A stretch of 64,000 nucleotides of DNA from Inquilinus ginsengisoli_A (GTDB taxonomy: Bacteria > Pseudomonadota > Alphaproteobacteria > DSM-16000 > Inquilinaceae): assembly GCF_031453975.1 (NCBI RefSeq), contig NZ_JAVDPW010000007.1, positions 248,001 to 312,000 on the forward strand, in the 5' to 3' direction. Position 1 is the stretch's first letter. Each line of letters begins with the position of its first letter. The position numbers were made by a program, and so were the translations under genes. The notes below the pieces were generated by a model. That model saw nothing but the letters and a program-made list of their open reading frames with translations, did no database searches and was not told the origin of the DNA. This document shows, in pieces, positions 51,301-60,249 of this stretch.

Positions 51301-54203
51301 TCGGCCCCCTGCCAGGCCGCCCGGATCGCCGCCAGGCCGATGCGGCGTGCCGCCTCCGGCGCATAGCGGGCGGACAGCGCCGCCTCGTCGCGGCGATAGC
51401 GCTCGACCAGGCCGATGGCCTGGCGCGCGGCGGCGATCCGGTCGGCGGCATCCGGCGCGAAGGCCAGGCGCAGGTCGCGGCGCAGGCGGGCCAACTGCGC
51501 CGGATCCTCGGCGGCCAGCGGCAGGCGGGTGGCGGCCAGCACCTCGTCGCGCGCGGCCTGCATGGCGTCCAGCGCCGGGGGCAGCGCCCGCGCCGCGGCG
51601 ACGATCGCCTCCTGCCAGCCATTCGACCAGTCGGCATGGCCGATGCCATCGAGCGCGCCGGACAGGCCATCTGCATCGGTCCGGGCCAGCCCCAGGCGGC
51701 GGGCGATGTCGCGCAGCCTGGCGAGGTCGGCCTCGCCATGGTCGCGGCCCGGTGCGAAGGCGAAGCGCGGGCTCGTCTCGGTCCAATCGCGGACCACCCG
51801 GCCGATGGCATCGCGGATGGTCAGGCCGTTGGCGGCGCGGCGGTGCAGCAGCGCCACCAGGTCGTTCAGCCCGTCGCGCAGGCGCTTCACCTCCGCCCCC
51901 TCGCGCGCCCACTCCTCGGCGTTCATGGTCTCGCGGGTGGTCCAGGCGCGGTCGAGCTGCTTCAGCACCTCGGTCTTCGTCGCCTTGGCCGAATGCAGTT
52001 CCAGGCAGAACTCGCCCAGGCCGCGCTCGGCCAGCCGGCGCTGCACCACGTTCAGCGCCGCCATCTTCTCGGCCACGAACAGCACGCGCCGGCCGAGCGC
52101 CAGGTTGTGGGCGATCATGTTGGCGATGGTCTGCGACTTGCCGGTGCCCGGCGGGCCGTCCAGCACGAAGTCATGGCCCTGGCCCGACGCCACCACCGCG
52201 GCGATCTGCGAGCTGTCGGCCGGCAACGGCACGAACAGGTCGGCCGGGTCGACCGACTGGTCCAGCCGGTCCGGCCGCGGGAACTCGCCCCGCACCGGGA
52301 AGCTGGTGCCGTCGCGCTCGATCAGGTGGCGGACCGTCGGGCTCTGCTTCAGCCGGTCGGCGCGGTCGACCAGATCCTTCCACATCAGGTATTTGGCGAA
52401 GGAGAAGGTGCCCAGTACCAACTCCTCGGTCACCTCGAAGCCGGGCAGGTCGCGCACCGCGCGGCGCACCGTGGTCCAGATCCCGGCGACATCGACGCCG
52501 CGCTCATCGGTCGGCAGCGGCCCGTCCAGCGCCGGGATGGTGAACTCGAAATCCTGGCGCAGCAATTCGAGCAGGGTCAGGTTGAAGCGTGGCTCGTCCT
52601 CATGCTGGGTCATGATCACGCCGGACAGCGCGCTTTTCCGCTCCAGCCGGACCGGCAGCAGGATCAGCGGTGCCCGGAAGCTGCGCGGGTCGGTCGCGGC
52701 CTTCTTCCACTTCAGGAAGCCCAGCGCCAGGAACAGCGTGTTGGCGCCGCCTTCGGCCATGTCGCTCCTGGCCTTGCGGTAGAGGTCGACCAGCGTGGTG
52801 TCGAGCGTCTGCTTGTCCAGCAGCGACAACACCTCGCCGCGCTCCATCGCCGCCTGGGCGTACTGGTCGCGCAGGTTCTCGTTGGTCTGGGCCTCGAACA
52901 GCTTCTCGTCCCGGCCACCAGCGGCCAGGTCGGGCATGGCGACGATGCGGACCTTACCGCCTGCGGCCAGGCGGTCCTCCAGCGACCCCGGTTCGGGGCA
53001 TTGCAGCCGCACCACCTTGCCGCCTTCCGGCAGATTCAGCAGGCGGTTGCTGGTGGTCAGGTTCAGAAGCTTGCGCTGCCACAGCGCGATGCGGCCGGCG
53101 GCCGTGGTCGGCGCCTCCGCCACCTCGACGTCGAAGCCCGGCAGGACCGGCGCCGCCTCCAGCGCCTCGGCGACCGGGACGGCTTCGGCCGGTGCCCCCG
53201 CCGGGGCGGTCCCCGCCAGGCTGAGCGGCCGGATCTTCTGCATCCGGGCGCGGCGAATGTCGACCGCCAGCTCGAACGGGGCGACGGCGTCCTCGGCGAT
53301 CTGGCGCAGCGCGGTGCGCTCGGCCTGGCTGAAGCTCGGCGGCGGGGCCTGGGTCGCCAATGTCGTCTCGAACACCAGCAGGTCCTTCAGGTCGATGCGG
53401 CGGCGCAGGGCCGCGGCCTCGTCGATGATCAGGGCCGAGAATTCGACCGGCTGCAGCCATAAGCCGGCGAAGGCGTGGCCCCGGGTCATGATGATCAGCG
53501 GATTCAGGCCGGCCTGTTCGAGGGCGGCGGCGAACAGCAGGGCGGTGTCCAGGCAGGTCGCCACCTGGCCGTCCAGGATGGCGCCCGGCGTTCGCACCTT
53601 CTGGCCCTGCTGTTCGAAGCTGGCCGGGGGCAGGGCATAGGCGATGCGGAAGCCGGCGATCGCCGACCAGATCGCCGAGGCCAGCTCCCACACCCGCTCC
53701 CGCGATCCGGCGCCGTAGCCGTCGAGGCCGGAGGGCCGGCCGGCGCGGCGCAGCACATCCGATGCCGCCTTCAACACGCGGTCGACCGCCGGATCGTTCG
53801 GCATCACGAAGACCGGCAGCAGTTCCGCCATCGTGCCGGCCCCGCCCCATTCGCTGCGGGCCAGCAGCTCGATCGGATGCGCGGATTCGGCCAGGACCTG
53901 CCCGGCGGCGGCCAGGCGCAGCGTCACGGTCCCACGGATGCTTTCGGTCAGCTCGCCCAGGAAGCCGGCATTCAACGCCACGTCGCGGTCGGCGACATGC
54001 AGCGGGCCGTCCGGCGCCAGGCGGTCGATCCGCCAGGTCTTGGGCGCGAGGAAGGGCGGATCCGCGGTCAGCGTCAGCTCGAGGTCGTTCATCGCCGACT
54101 CGGCGGTGCTGGCGATCTCCAGCTCGCGCAGCACCGGCACGGCGTTCTGATGCGACGCGAAGCCGACCTTGCCGGCGACGACGGCGGTGATCTCGAATGT
54201 CAT
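48327..54203 (-). CDS. DUF4011-SF1 helicase-Vsr/MTES nuclease protein, putative anti-phage
   Basis: 1,958 residues in one unbroken frame. Order: N-terminal Ig-like/transglutaminase-like part with ATCLDTALLFAAALEQAG (about 215) and GHAFAGLW; DUF4011 with LWQRKLLNLTTSNRLLNLPE (about 370); Walker A GPPGTGKSQTIANMIAHNLA (about 683); long helical insertion; Walker B DLVIFDEASQISPWD (about 1300) and motif III GDPRQMPPTSFF; TVQGDERDLIMLG and GGWRRLNVAVTRARQEMMVF (motifs V and VI); a Vsr/DUF559-type nuclease with VECDGAAYHS (about 1650); and DUF3320 (about 1790-1880). From memory this matches the Hhe-type helicase-DUF4011-Vsr defence protein. Composition is host-like, so acquisition is not recent. 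Confidence 0.85.
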   Translation of the reverse strand: MTFEITAVVAGKVGFASHQNAVPVLRELEIASTAESAMNDLELTLTADPPFLAPKTWRIDRLAPDGPLHVADRDVALNAGFLGELTESIRGTVTLRLAAAGQVLAESAHPIELLARSEWGGAGTMAELLPVFVMPNDPAVDRVLKAASDVLRRAGRPSGLDGYGAGSRERVWELASAIWSAIAGFRIAYALPPASFEQQGQKVRTPGAILDGQVATCLDTALLFAAALEQAGLNPLIIMTRGHAFAGLWLQPVEFSALIIDEAAALRRRIDLKDLLVFETTLATQAPPPSFSQAERTALRQIAEDAVAPFELAVDIRRARMQKIRPLSLAGTAPAGAPAEAVPVAEALEAAPVLPGFDVEVAEAPTTAAGRIALWQRKLLNLTTSNRLLNLPEGGKVVRLQCPEPGSLEDRLAAGGKVRIVAMPDLAAGGRDEKLFEAQTNENLRDQYAQAAMERGEVLSLLDKQTLDTTLVDLYRKARSDMAEGGANTLFLALGFLKWKKAATDPRSFRAPLILLPVRLERKSALSGVIMTQHEDEPRFNLTLLELLRQDFEFTIPALDGPLPTDERGVDVAGIWTTVRRAVRDLPGFEVTEELVLGTFSFAKYLMWKDLVDRADRLKQSPTVRHLIERDGTSFPVRGEFPRPDRLDQSVDPADLFVPLPADSSQIAAVVASGQGHDFVLDGPPGTGKSQTIANMIAHNLALGRRVLFVAEKMAALNVVQRRLAERGLGEFCLELHSAKATKTEVLKQLDRAWTTRETMNAEEWAREGAEVKRLRDGLNDLVALLHRRAANGLTIRDAIGRVVRDWTETSPRFAFAPGRDHGEADLARLRDIARRLGLARTDADGLSGALDGIGHADWSNGWQEAIVAAARALPPALDAMQAARDEVLAATRLPLAAEDPAQLARLRRDLRLAFAPDAADRIAAARQAIGLVERYRRDEAALSARYAPEAARRIGLAAIRAAWQGAEAKIWPLAGLARKRVGRDLAQQGGAAGPVDVPADLPHLDAMAAALAELDGLAPRLAGVPGWAGLASDGAAVESALALAEALRAAISAAATGPEHLAALRGAMTTLVVDANDLLADGGAIARAQARLGEAAASYDAAVQRFDELAEPPVPAGDFAAVRGHAGMVAGHAPRLKAWTDWRRVRDEAMQSELGPLVTALETGAIAPRETSDAFETGYARWFASGRIDAEPLLSRFAASVHMDNIESFRRLDGRLSELAVRYIRARICGLIPAKDSVGRGDGYAVLKHQLQLQRRHKPIRQLAAEMGESFTRLAPCMLMSPLSIAQYLPPDQALFDLVIFDEASQISPWDAVGAIARGAQVVIAGDPRQMPPTSFFTRSATATDSDADLEEDMESILDECLAAGVPMHSLSWHYRSRHESLIAFSNHRYYESGLVTFPAPVTRASAVEWRRVDGVYARGKGRTNPIEAQALVDEAVRRLTDPAFVAAGRTLGIITLNADQQRLVEDLLDKARRQHPEIEPHFGEDRTEPVVVKNLETVQGDERDLIMLGIGFGPTEPGARTMSMSFGALNSEGGWRRLNVAVTRARQEMMVFTSFDPGMIDLNRTSARAVRDLKHFIEFAERGPAALAEAVHGSVGGPESPFEVAVARELARRGWTVVPQIGVSRFRIDLGIVHPDRPGDYLAGVECDGAAYHSAATARDRDKVRAGILEGLGWTLMRIWSTDWWIDKAGSADRLHRALEAALDASRAEAAVAAAAATPTPPEPILVAPPPEADIVPTVELPPASATANGAAAHVPDEAPARLARQVPADGIAPAPAPYRVTDFTPHQAAIDPVAFYEPAYDSTLAALVGHVLDGEAPISESLLVQRIARAHGFQRAGRLIRERVMGIVAQRHHTAPDGTAGLFVWPDREVPARWQGWRTPATPDDIRQIEEIALAEIRAAAPGQGTEDAAVEIARLFGIRRLTAPARQRIEAALAAGPDEAQAQAQPGGSPFSKQ

Positions 54204-54305
54204 GGATCAGGACTCCCCTGGCGCGGGAGTCTGCCGACGCCATCCGCGCATCGTCAATGCCCCGGAATTTGCGGCGATGGCTTGTCTATATGGGCCCTGG
54301 GCCCG

Positions 54306-55517
54306 CTACAGGTTGCCCAGCGCCTGTTCGATGTCGGCCAGGATGTCCGACGTGTTCTCCAGCCCGATCGACAGGCGCACCAGCCCCTCGCAGATGCCCT
54401 GCGCCGCCCGTTCCTCCGGCGTGTAGTTCGCGTGGGTCATGCTGGCCGGGTGCTGGACCAGCGATTCCGCGTCCCCCAGGCTGACCGCCAGCGTCACCAC
54501 CCGCAGCCGGTCCATGAACTTCCGGCCGGCCTCGATCCCGCGCCTCAGCTCGAACGCGATCAGCCCGCCGGACGCCTGCATCTGCCGCCCGGCCAGCGCG
54601 AACTGCGGGTGCGATTCCAGCCCGGGATAGAACACGCGCTCCACCGCCGAATGGCTTTCCAGCAGCTGCGCTACGGCGGTGGCGGATCGGGAGTGCTGCG
54701 CCATCCGTATCTCCAGCGTCTTTAGCCCGCGCAGCACCAGATGGGCGTTCATCGGCGACAGCGTCGCGCCGGTGAGGTAGCGAAGCCCTTCGTTGCGCAC
54801 CCGGGCGATGATGTCGGCCGGGCCGACCAGCACGCCGCCGAGCACGTCGCCATGCCCACTCAGGAACTTGGTCGCGGAATGCAGCACGAGGTCGGCGCCA
54901 TGGTCGAGCGGCCGCTGCAGGATCGGGGTGCAGAAGGTGTTGTCGACCACCACCAGCACCTCGGGCGCGGCCCGCTTGGCCAGCTCGGACACGGCGCGGA
55001 TGTCGATCACCCGCAGGTTCGGGTTGGCCGGCGTCTCGAAATAGACCACCCGGGTCCGGGCCGTCAGCGCGGCCTGCAGCGTGTCGAGCCGGGTCATGTC
55101 GACCTTGGTGACCTTGACCCCAAACCGGGTCAGGCCCTGCATGAAGAAGGCGTAGGTGTTGCCGTACAAGGTGTGGTCGATCACCACCTCGTCGCCGGCC
55201 TGCAGCAGCGTCCACATCGGCGTGGTGATGCAGGCGATGCCCGACGCCATCGCCACCGCCGCGGCGCCGCCCTCGAGGCGCGCGATGCGGTCTTCCAGGA
55301 TGGTCTGGGTCGGGTTGTGGCGGCGGCCATAGACATAGCCCTGGGCCTCACCCCGGAACACGGCCGCGCCGGCCTCGGTGTCGGGGAAGGCGTAGGTCGA
55401 GGTCATGTAGATCGGCGGCGTCAGGGCGCCCTGCGCATTGGCCGGGTCATAGCCGTGGTGGATCGCGGTGGTGGAGGGCCCCCAGGAGTCCTCGTCGTGA
55501 TCGGGACGGTCGGTCAT
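54306..55517 (-). CDS. Trans-sulfuration PLP enzyme, methionine gamma-lyase-like
   Basis: 403 residues from ATG 55517. Fold-type I: YGRRHNPTQTILEDRIARLEGG, substrate loop VDNTFCTPILQRPLDHGADLVLHSATKFLSGH with PLP Lys217. The Cys in NTFCTPILQRP is the pattern I associate with methionine gamma-lyases rather than cystathionine lyases (NTFxTPxxQxP), but O-acetylhomoserine sulfhydrylase or cystathionine gamma-lyase remain possible. It follows xerC by 20 bp. Confidence 0.85.
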   Translation of the reverse strand: MTDRPDHDEDSWGPSTTAIHHGYDPANAQGALTPPIYMTSTYAFPDTEAGAAVFRGEAQGYVYGRRHNPTQTILEDRIARLEGGAAAVAMASGIACITTPMWTLLQAGDEVVIDHTLYGNTYAFFMQGLTRFGVKVTKVDMTRLDTLQAALTARTRVVYFETPANPNLRVIDIRAVSELAKRAAPEVLVVVDNTFCTPILQRPLDHGADLVLHSATKFLSGHGDVLGGVLVGPADIIARVRNEGLRYLTGATLSPMNAHLVLRGLKTLEIRMAQHSRSATAVAQLLESHSAVERVFYPGLESHPQFALAGRQMQASGGLIAFELRRGIEAGRKFMDRLRVVTLAVSLGDAESLVQHPASMTHANYTPEERAAQGICEGLVRLSIGLENTSDILADIEQALGNL

Positions 55518-55537
55518 CGAATGCTCCTGGTCGCGGC

Positions 55538-56521
55538 CTACCCGCCGGTGCGCCGGGCCCTTGGGTGGGCGTCGGCATAGACGGTCATCAGCCGCTCGGC
55601 GTCGACGCCGGTGTAGCGCTGGGTGGTCGACAGGGCGGCGTGGCCCAGCAGCTCCTGGATGGTGCGCAAATCGCCGCCGCCGGCCAGCAGATGGGTGGCG
55701 AAGCTGTGCCGCAGCGCGTGCGGCGTCGCCGATTCGGGCAGGCCCAGCACCACGCGCAGCTGGCGCATCTGGCGTTCGGCCACGGCCGGGTTCAGCGGGC
55801 CGCCGCGGGCACCCAGGAACAGCGGGCCGCCGGCCGGCAGCGGGAACGGGCAGGCGGCGATATAGGCGTCGACCGCCTCGCGCACCGCCGGCAGCACCGG
55901 GACCATGCGCTGCTTGCGGCCCTTGCCGGTGACCACCAGCGTGTCGCCCGCCGGCGCCTCGCGCCGGGTCAGCCCCAGCGCCTCGCCCAGGCGCAGGCCG
56001 CAGCCATACAGCAGGAACAGCAAGGCGCGGTCGCGCTGACCGATCCATTCCTCGTCGCTCAGCGTCGCCACGGTGTCGACCGCGGCCAGCGCGTCGGCGA
56101 CGGCGAGCGGGCGGGGCAGGCGCTTCGGCAGCTTGGGGTTGCGCAGGGACCCGATGGCGGCGTTGTGCAGCACGCCGATGCGGTCGAGATGGGTCAGGAA
56201 GTTGCGGACGCCGGACAGGCCGCGGGCCCGGGTGGCGGCCCCGGCGCCGCCCGCGGCGCGGCGCGACTGGAAGGCGCGCAGGTCGGCCAGGGCGGCGGCG
56301 GACAGGTCGTTCAGGCCGGGCGGCCGGCCGAGATGGTCGGACAGGAAGCCGACGAAGCGGCCGACATCGCCGAGATAGGCCCGCAGCGTGTGCGGCGACA
56401 CCCGCTTCTCATCCTCCAGCCAGGCCCGCCAGCGCCCGGCCGCGTCGCGCAGATCGGCCGCGGCCGGCCAGCCCGCCATGGCCTCCGCCGATGGGGACGC
56501 CATGTCGGGCGTGGCGGTCAT
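55538..56521 (-). CDS. xerC: Tyrosine recombinase XerC
   Basis: 327 residues. The N-terminal SAM-like domain (RAWLEDEKRVSPHTLRAYLGDVGRFVGFL) and the C-terminal catalytic domain are both complete: Arg in CGLRLGEALGL, Lys in VVTGKGRKQRMVP, HALRHSFATHLL, GHAALSTTQRYTGVD with the nucleophile Tyr. It resolves chromosome dimers with XerD at dif. The chromosomal context (DUF484, fsa, priA) supports XerC rather than a mobile integrase. Confidence 0.93.
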   Translation of the reverse strand: MTATPDMASPSAEAMAGWPAAADLRDAAGRWRAWLEDEKRVSPHTLRAYLGDVGRFVGFLSDHLGRPPGLNDLSAAALADLRAFQSRRAAGGAGAATRARGLSGVRNFLTHLDRIGVLHNAAIGSLRNPKLPKRLPRPLAVADALAAVDTVATLSDEEWIGQRDRALLFLLYGCGLRLGEALGLTRREAPAGDTLVVTGKGRKQRMVPVLPAVREAVDAYIAACPFPLPAGGPLFLGARGGPLNPAVAERQMRQLRVVLGLPESATPHALRHSFATHLLAGGGDLRTIQELLGHAALSTTQRYTGVDAERLMTVYADAHPRARRTGG

Positions 56522-56533
56522 GCGGGGATGTGC

Positions 56534-57250
56534 CTAGCCGTCCTGGCCGGCCGTGGTCAGCCAGGAGCGGATGCAGCGCTCCAGCACCCGGCCGAGGAAG
56601 CCGACCAGCTCGGTCCGCATGCCGGGATGGAACATCTCGGGGTCGCGGCTGCCGAGCGCCAGCAGGCAGGACGGTGTCTCCGGCGACACGTTCAGGCGAA
56701 TCAGCGCCTGGCTGCGCACCAGCCCGGCACCGGCGCCGAACACCGTCTCGTCCCCGGCCATGTCGGATTCGAGGGCAAGCTCCTGCGCGCCCAGGCGGCG
56801 GGCGATCTCCCCCGGCCCGACGATGCGGACCTCGGCACTCTGCGCCGCCGACTCCTCACCCTCAGTCGCCTCGACCAGCAGGGTGACGACATCGAGGTCG
56901 AGCAGCACGGCGAGGTCGGTCGACACCGTGTGGATCAGCTGCTCGAAGCTTTCGGCGTCGAGCAGGAACAGGATCGCGGCATGGACCCGGTTCTGGGTGT
57001 TGTGGTTGGCCCGGCTGGCGGTGATGAAGGCGCGCTGCTGGTCCTTCAACCGGTCGACCTGGCCACGCAGCCTTTCGGTCTGGTAGCCCTGCAGGTCGAT
57101 CACGCCTTCGCCGCGGTCGCGGGGCGGCAGGGCGAGGCGCCCCACCAGCTCCGGATGCTGGACCAGGAAGTCCGGGTGCGCCAGCAGCCATGCCGACACG
57201 TCCCCCGCGCTCAGCGCGGGGGAGTCCGGACGCTTCACTTCCTGTGCCAA
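56534..57250 (-). CDS. DUF484 (GAF-like) protein
   Basis: 238 residues. MAQEVKRPDSPALSAGDVSAWLLAHPDFLVQHPELVGRLALPP is the DUF484 opening, followed by helices and a GAF-like fold with LLDAESFEQLIHTVSTDLAVLLDLDVVTLLVE. Fixed neighbour of xerC in proteobacteria; function unknown. It starts 7 bp after the fsa stop. Confidence 0.92.
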   Translation of the reverse strand: MAQEVKRPDSPALSAGDVSAWLLAHPDFLVQHPELVGRLALPPRDRGEGVIDLQGYQTERLRGQVDRLKDQQRAFITASRANHNTQNRVHAAILFLLDAESFEQLIHTVSTDLAVLLDLDVVTLLVEATEGEESAAQSAEVRIVGPGEIARRLGAQELALESDMAGDETVFGAGAGLVRSQALIRLNVSPETPSCLLALGSRDPEMFHPGMRTELVGFLGRVLERCIRSWLTTAGQDG

Positions 57251-57257
57251 TCGACCC

Positions 57258-57950
57258 TCACGCCGTCTTTTTGACGGCCGCGAGCTCCTGCTCGGTGAGG
57301 ATGCTCTGGCCGGTCTTCGCCCAGTCGGCGACGAAGGCGGACAGGCCCTTGTCGGTCAGCGGGTGGCTATACAGCGCGCGCAGCGCCGCCGGCGGCAGGG
57401 TGCCGACATGGGCGCCCAGCTTGGCCGCCTGGATCACGTGCTGCGGCCCACGGATCGAGGCGACCAGCACCTCGGTCTTCAGCGCGGGATAGTTGCGGTA
57501 GATCTGGACGATGTCATGGATCAGCTCCATGCCGTCCTGGCCGGTGTCGTCGAGTCGGCCGACGAAGGGCGACACGAAGGTCGCGCCCGCCTTGGCCGCC
57601 AGGATCGCCTGGCCGGCCGAGAAGCACAGCGTGACGTTGACCATGGTGCCCGCGTCGGACAAGGTGCGGCACACCTTCAGGCCGGCGGGCGTCAGCGGCA
57701 CCTTGACCGCGATGTTCTTCGCGATCTTGGACAGCTTGCGGCCCTCGGCCATCATGGTGTCGAAGTCGGTCGCGGCAACCTCGGCCGAGACCGGGCCCGA
57801 GACCACCTCGCAGATCCGCGGGATCAGGTCCAGGAACTGGGCCCCGGACTTGGCGATGAGCGAGGGGTTGGTGGTCACCCCATCGACCAGGCCGGTGGCG
57901 GCCAGGTCACGGATTTCGTTGAAGTCGGCGGTATCGATGAAGAACTTCAT
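57258..57950 (-). CDS. fsa: Fructose-6-phosphate aldolase/transaldolase (small type)
   Basis: 230 residues. MKFFIDTADFNEIRDLAATGLVDGVTTNPSLIAKSG is the family start. The Schiff-base Lys is in NIAVKVPLTPAGLKV, and SPFVGRLDD with EVLVASIRGP follows. Members range between FSA and true transaldolase; the short length fits the FSA/TalC group. First gene of the fsa-DUF484-xerC-lyase series, divergent from priA. Confidence 0.92.
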   Translation of the reverse strand: MKFFIDTADFNEIRDLAATGLVDGVTTNPSLIAKSGAQFLDLIPRICEVVSGPVSAEVAATDFDTMMAEGRKLSKIAKNIAVKVPLTPAGLKVCRTLSDAGTMVNVTLCFSAGQAILAAKAGATFVSPFVGRLDDTGQDGMELIHDIVQIYRNYPALKTEVLVASIRGPQHVIQAAKLGAHVGTLPPAALRALYSHPLTDKGLSAFVADWAKTGQSILTEQELAAVKKTA

Positions 57951-58029
57951 GGGCCTCGTTCCAATGGCCGGCGATCGCTTCGGGCCGATGCGCGGCGCCG
58001 AATTCGGCCCGCGGGACCGAGTTTAGCCC

Positions 58030-60249
58030 ATGGCGGAGTCCGAGGCCACATCAGCGACAGCGATGGCGGAAGACAGTGGCCCGATCGCCACGGTGCGGGT
58101 GCTGCTGCCCCTGCCGCTGGCCGACGCCTACGACTATGCGGTGCCCGACGGCATGGACCTGCCGCCCGGCGCCTATGTCGAGGTGCCGCTGGGCCGGCTG
58201 CAGCGGATCGGCGTGGTCTGGGGCCCCGGCAGCGGCCAGGTTGCGCGGTCGCGGCTGAAGCAGGTCGCGCACCGGTTCGACCTGCCGCCGCTGCCGGAGG
58301 TGGCGCGCAGCTTCGTCGACCGGGTCGCCCGCTACACAGTGTCACCCCCCGGCGCCGTGCTGCGGATGAGCCTGTCCTCGACCGGCGCGCTGGAGCCGCC
58401 GAAGCCGGTGCTGGCCTACCGGCGCGCCGGGATGCCGCCGGAAGGGGTGAAGCTCAGCGCCGCCCGCCGCCGGGTGCTGGCGGTGCTGGAGGACGGGCCG
58501 CCGCGGCTGCCGGCCGAGCTGGCGCGCGAGGCCGGCTGCGGCGGCAGCGTGGTCAAGGGCATGGCCGAGGCCGGTCTCCTGGAGGTGGTGCTGCTGCCCG
58601 GTTTCGACCCGGTGCCGCAGCCCGACCTGGCCCGGCCGCGGGCCAATCTCGGCGAGACCCAGCGCGAGGTTGCCGACACGCTGATCGACACCGTCGCGAT
58701 CGACGGCTACTCGACCACGCTGATCGACGGCGTCACCGGATCGGGCAAGACCGAGGTCTATTTCGAGGCGGTGGCGGCGGCGCTGGCGCGCGGCAGGCAG
58801 GTGCTGGTGCTGTTGCCGGAGATCGCGCTGTCCGGCCATTGGCTCGACCGCTTCGCCGCCCGCTTCGGCGTGCGCCCGGTCGAATGGCATTCCGAGCTGA
58901 CCCCGGTGCAGCGCCGGCGCAACTGGCGGGCGGTGGCGCTGGGCGAGGCGCGGGTGGTGGTCGGCGCCCGCTCGGCCCTGTTCCTGCCCTATGCCGAGCT
59001 CGGCCTGATCGTGGTCGACGAGGAGCATGAGAGCGCGTTCAAGCAGGAGGACGGCGTCGTCTACCAGGCCCGCGACATGGCGGTGCTGCGCGGGCATCTC
59101 GGCGGCTTCCCGGTGATCCTGGTCTCGGCCACGCCGTCGCTGGAGACGCTGGCCAATGTCGAGGCCGGGCGCTACGCCGTGCAGCACCTGCCCGACCGGC
59201 ACGGCGTGGCGCAGATGCCGGCGGTGACGGCGATCGACATGCGCCGCGAATCGCCGGCGCGCGGCCGCTTCCTGTCGCCGACCCTGCGCGAGGCGGTGGC
59301 CGAGACGCTGGCGAAGGGGGAGCAGGCGATGCTGTTCCTGAACCGCCGCGGCTACGCCCCCCTGACCCTGTGCCGGCATTGCGGCCACCGCATGGAATGC
59401 CCGAACTGCACCGCCTGGCTGGTCGAGCACCGGCTGGCCGGGCGGCTGGAGTGCCACCATTGCGGCCACCGGGCCGCGTTGCCGAAGACCTGCCCGTCCT
59501 GCCAGTCCGAGAGCAGCTTCGCCGCCTGCGGCCCGGGGGTGGAGCGGATCGCCGAGGAGGTCGACGCCACCCTGCCGGAGGCGCGCTGGACCATCGTCGC
59601 CTCCGACACCTTCTCCGGCCCCCAGGCGATCGCCGACCTGACCGCCGATCTCGACAGCGGCGCGGTCAACCTGCTGATCGGCACCCAGATCCTGGCCAAG
59701 GGCCACAACTTCCCCGGCCTGACCCTGGTCGGGGTGGTCGATGCCGATCTCGGCCTCGCCGGCGGCGACCTGCGCGCGGCGGAGCGGACCTGGCAGCTGC
59801 TGCACCAGGTCGGCGGCCGGGCCGGGCGGGCCGAGAAGCCGGGGCGGGTGCTGCTGCAGAGCTTCATGCCCGACCATCCTGTGATGCAGACCCTGGTCGC
59901 CAACGACCGCGACGGCTTCCTGGCGTCGGAGGCCGAGGCGCGGCGGTCGCGCGGCCTGCCGCCCTACGGCAAGCTGGTGGCGCTGATCGTCTCCGGCCCC
60001 GACCGCGGCGCGGTCGACCGGGTGGCGCGCGAGCTCGGGCAGGCGGCGCCGCAGGGCGACGGCATCATGGTGCTGGGGCCGGCCGAGGCGCCGCTGGCCC
60101 TGCTGCGCGGCCGCCACCGCCGCCGCCTGCTGTTCAAGGCCGACCGCCGCATCGCGGTGCAGCCGCTGGTGACGGAGTGGGTGGCGCGGGTGCAGGTGCC
60201 GGGCATCGTGCGGGTGCAGATCGACATCGATCCGTACAGCTTCCTATAG
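58030..60249 (+). CDS. priA: Primosomal replication restart helicase PriA
   Basis: 739 residues. N-terminal DNA-binding part TVRVLLPLPLADAYDYAVPDG; Walker A GVTGSGKTEVYFEAV (about 236); DEEH in LIVVDEEHESAFKQEDG (about 325); zinc cluster LCRHCGHRMECPNCTAWL, CHHCGH and CPSCQS; motif GTQILAKGHNFPGLTLV. It reloads the replisome at stalled forks. The 3' end overlaps the vapC pseudogene by 6 bp. Confidence 0.97.
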   Translation: MAESEATSATAMAEDSGPIATVRVLLPLPLADAYDYAVPDGMDLPPGAYVEVPLGRLQRIGVVWGPGSGQVARSRLKQVAHRFDLPPLPEVARSFVDRVARYTVSPPGAVLRMSLSSTGALEPPKPVLAYRRAGMPPEGVKLSAARRRVLAVLEDGPPRLPAELAREAGCGGSVVKGMAEAGLLEVVLLPGFDPVPQPDLARPRANLGETQREVADTLIDTVAIDGYSTTLIDGVTGSGKTEVYFEAVAAALARGRQVLVLLPEIALSGHWLDRFAARFGVRPVEWHSELTPVQRRRNWRAVALGEARVVVGARSALFLPYAELGLIVVDEEHESAFKQEDGVVYQARDMAVLRGHLGGFPVILVSATPSLETLANVEAGRYAVQHLPDRHGVAQMPAVTAIDMRRESPARGRFLSPTLREAVAETLAKGEQAMLFLNRRGYAPLTLCRHCGHRMECPNCTAWLVEHRLAGRLECHHCGHRAALPKTCPSCQSESSFAACGPGVERIAEEVDATLPEARWTIVASDTFSGPQAIADLTADLDSGAVNLLIGTQILAKGHNFPGLTLVGVVDADLGLAGGDLRAAERTWQLLHQVGGRAGRAEKPGRVLLQSFMPDHPVMQTLVANDRDGFLASEAEARRSRGLPPYGKLVALIVSGPDRGAVDRVARELGQAAPQGDGIMVLGPAEAPLALLRGRHRRRLLFKADRRIAVQPLVTEWVARVQVPGIVRVQIDIDPYSFL

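Noticed and set aside
48483..53462. 1,659-codon open frame on the plus strand
   Set aside because: It is antisense to the giant helicase; its translation is Gly/Arg/Gln/Ala-rich shadow sequence without domains.
55538..56521. Tyrosine recombinase as evidence of an integrated element
   Set aside because: Its neighbours are the conserved xerC context (DUF484, fsa, priA), so it is the housekeeping enzyme.
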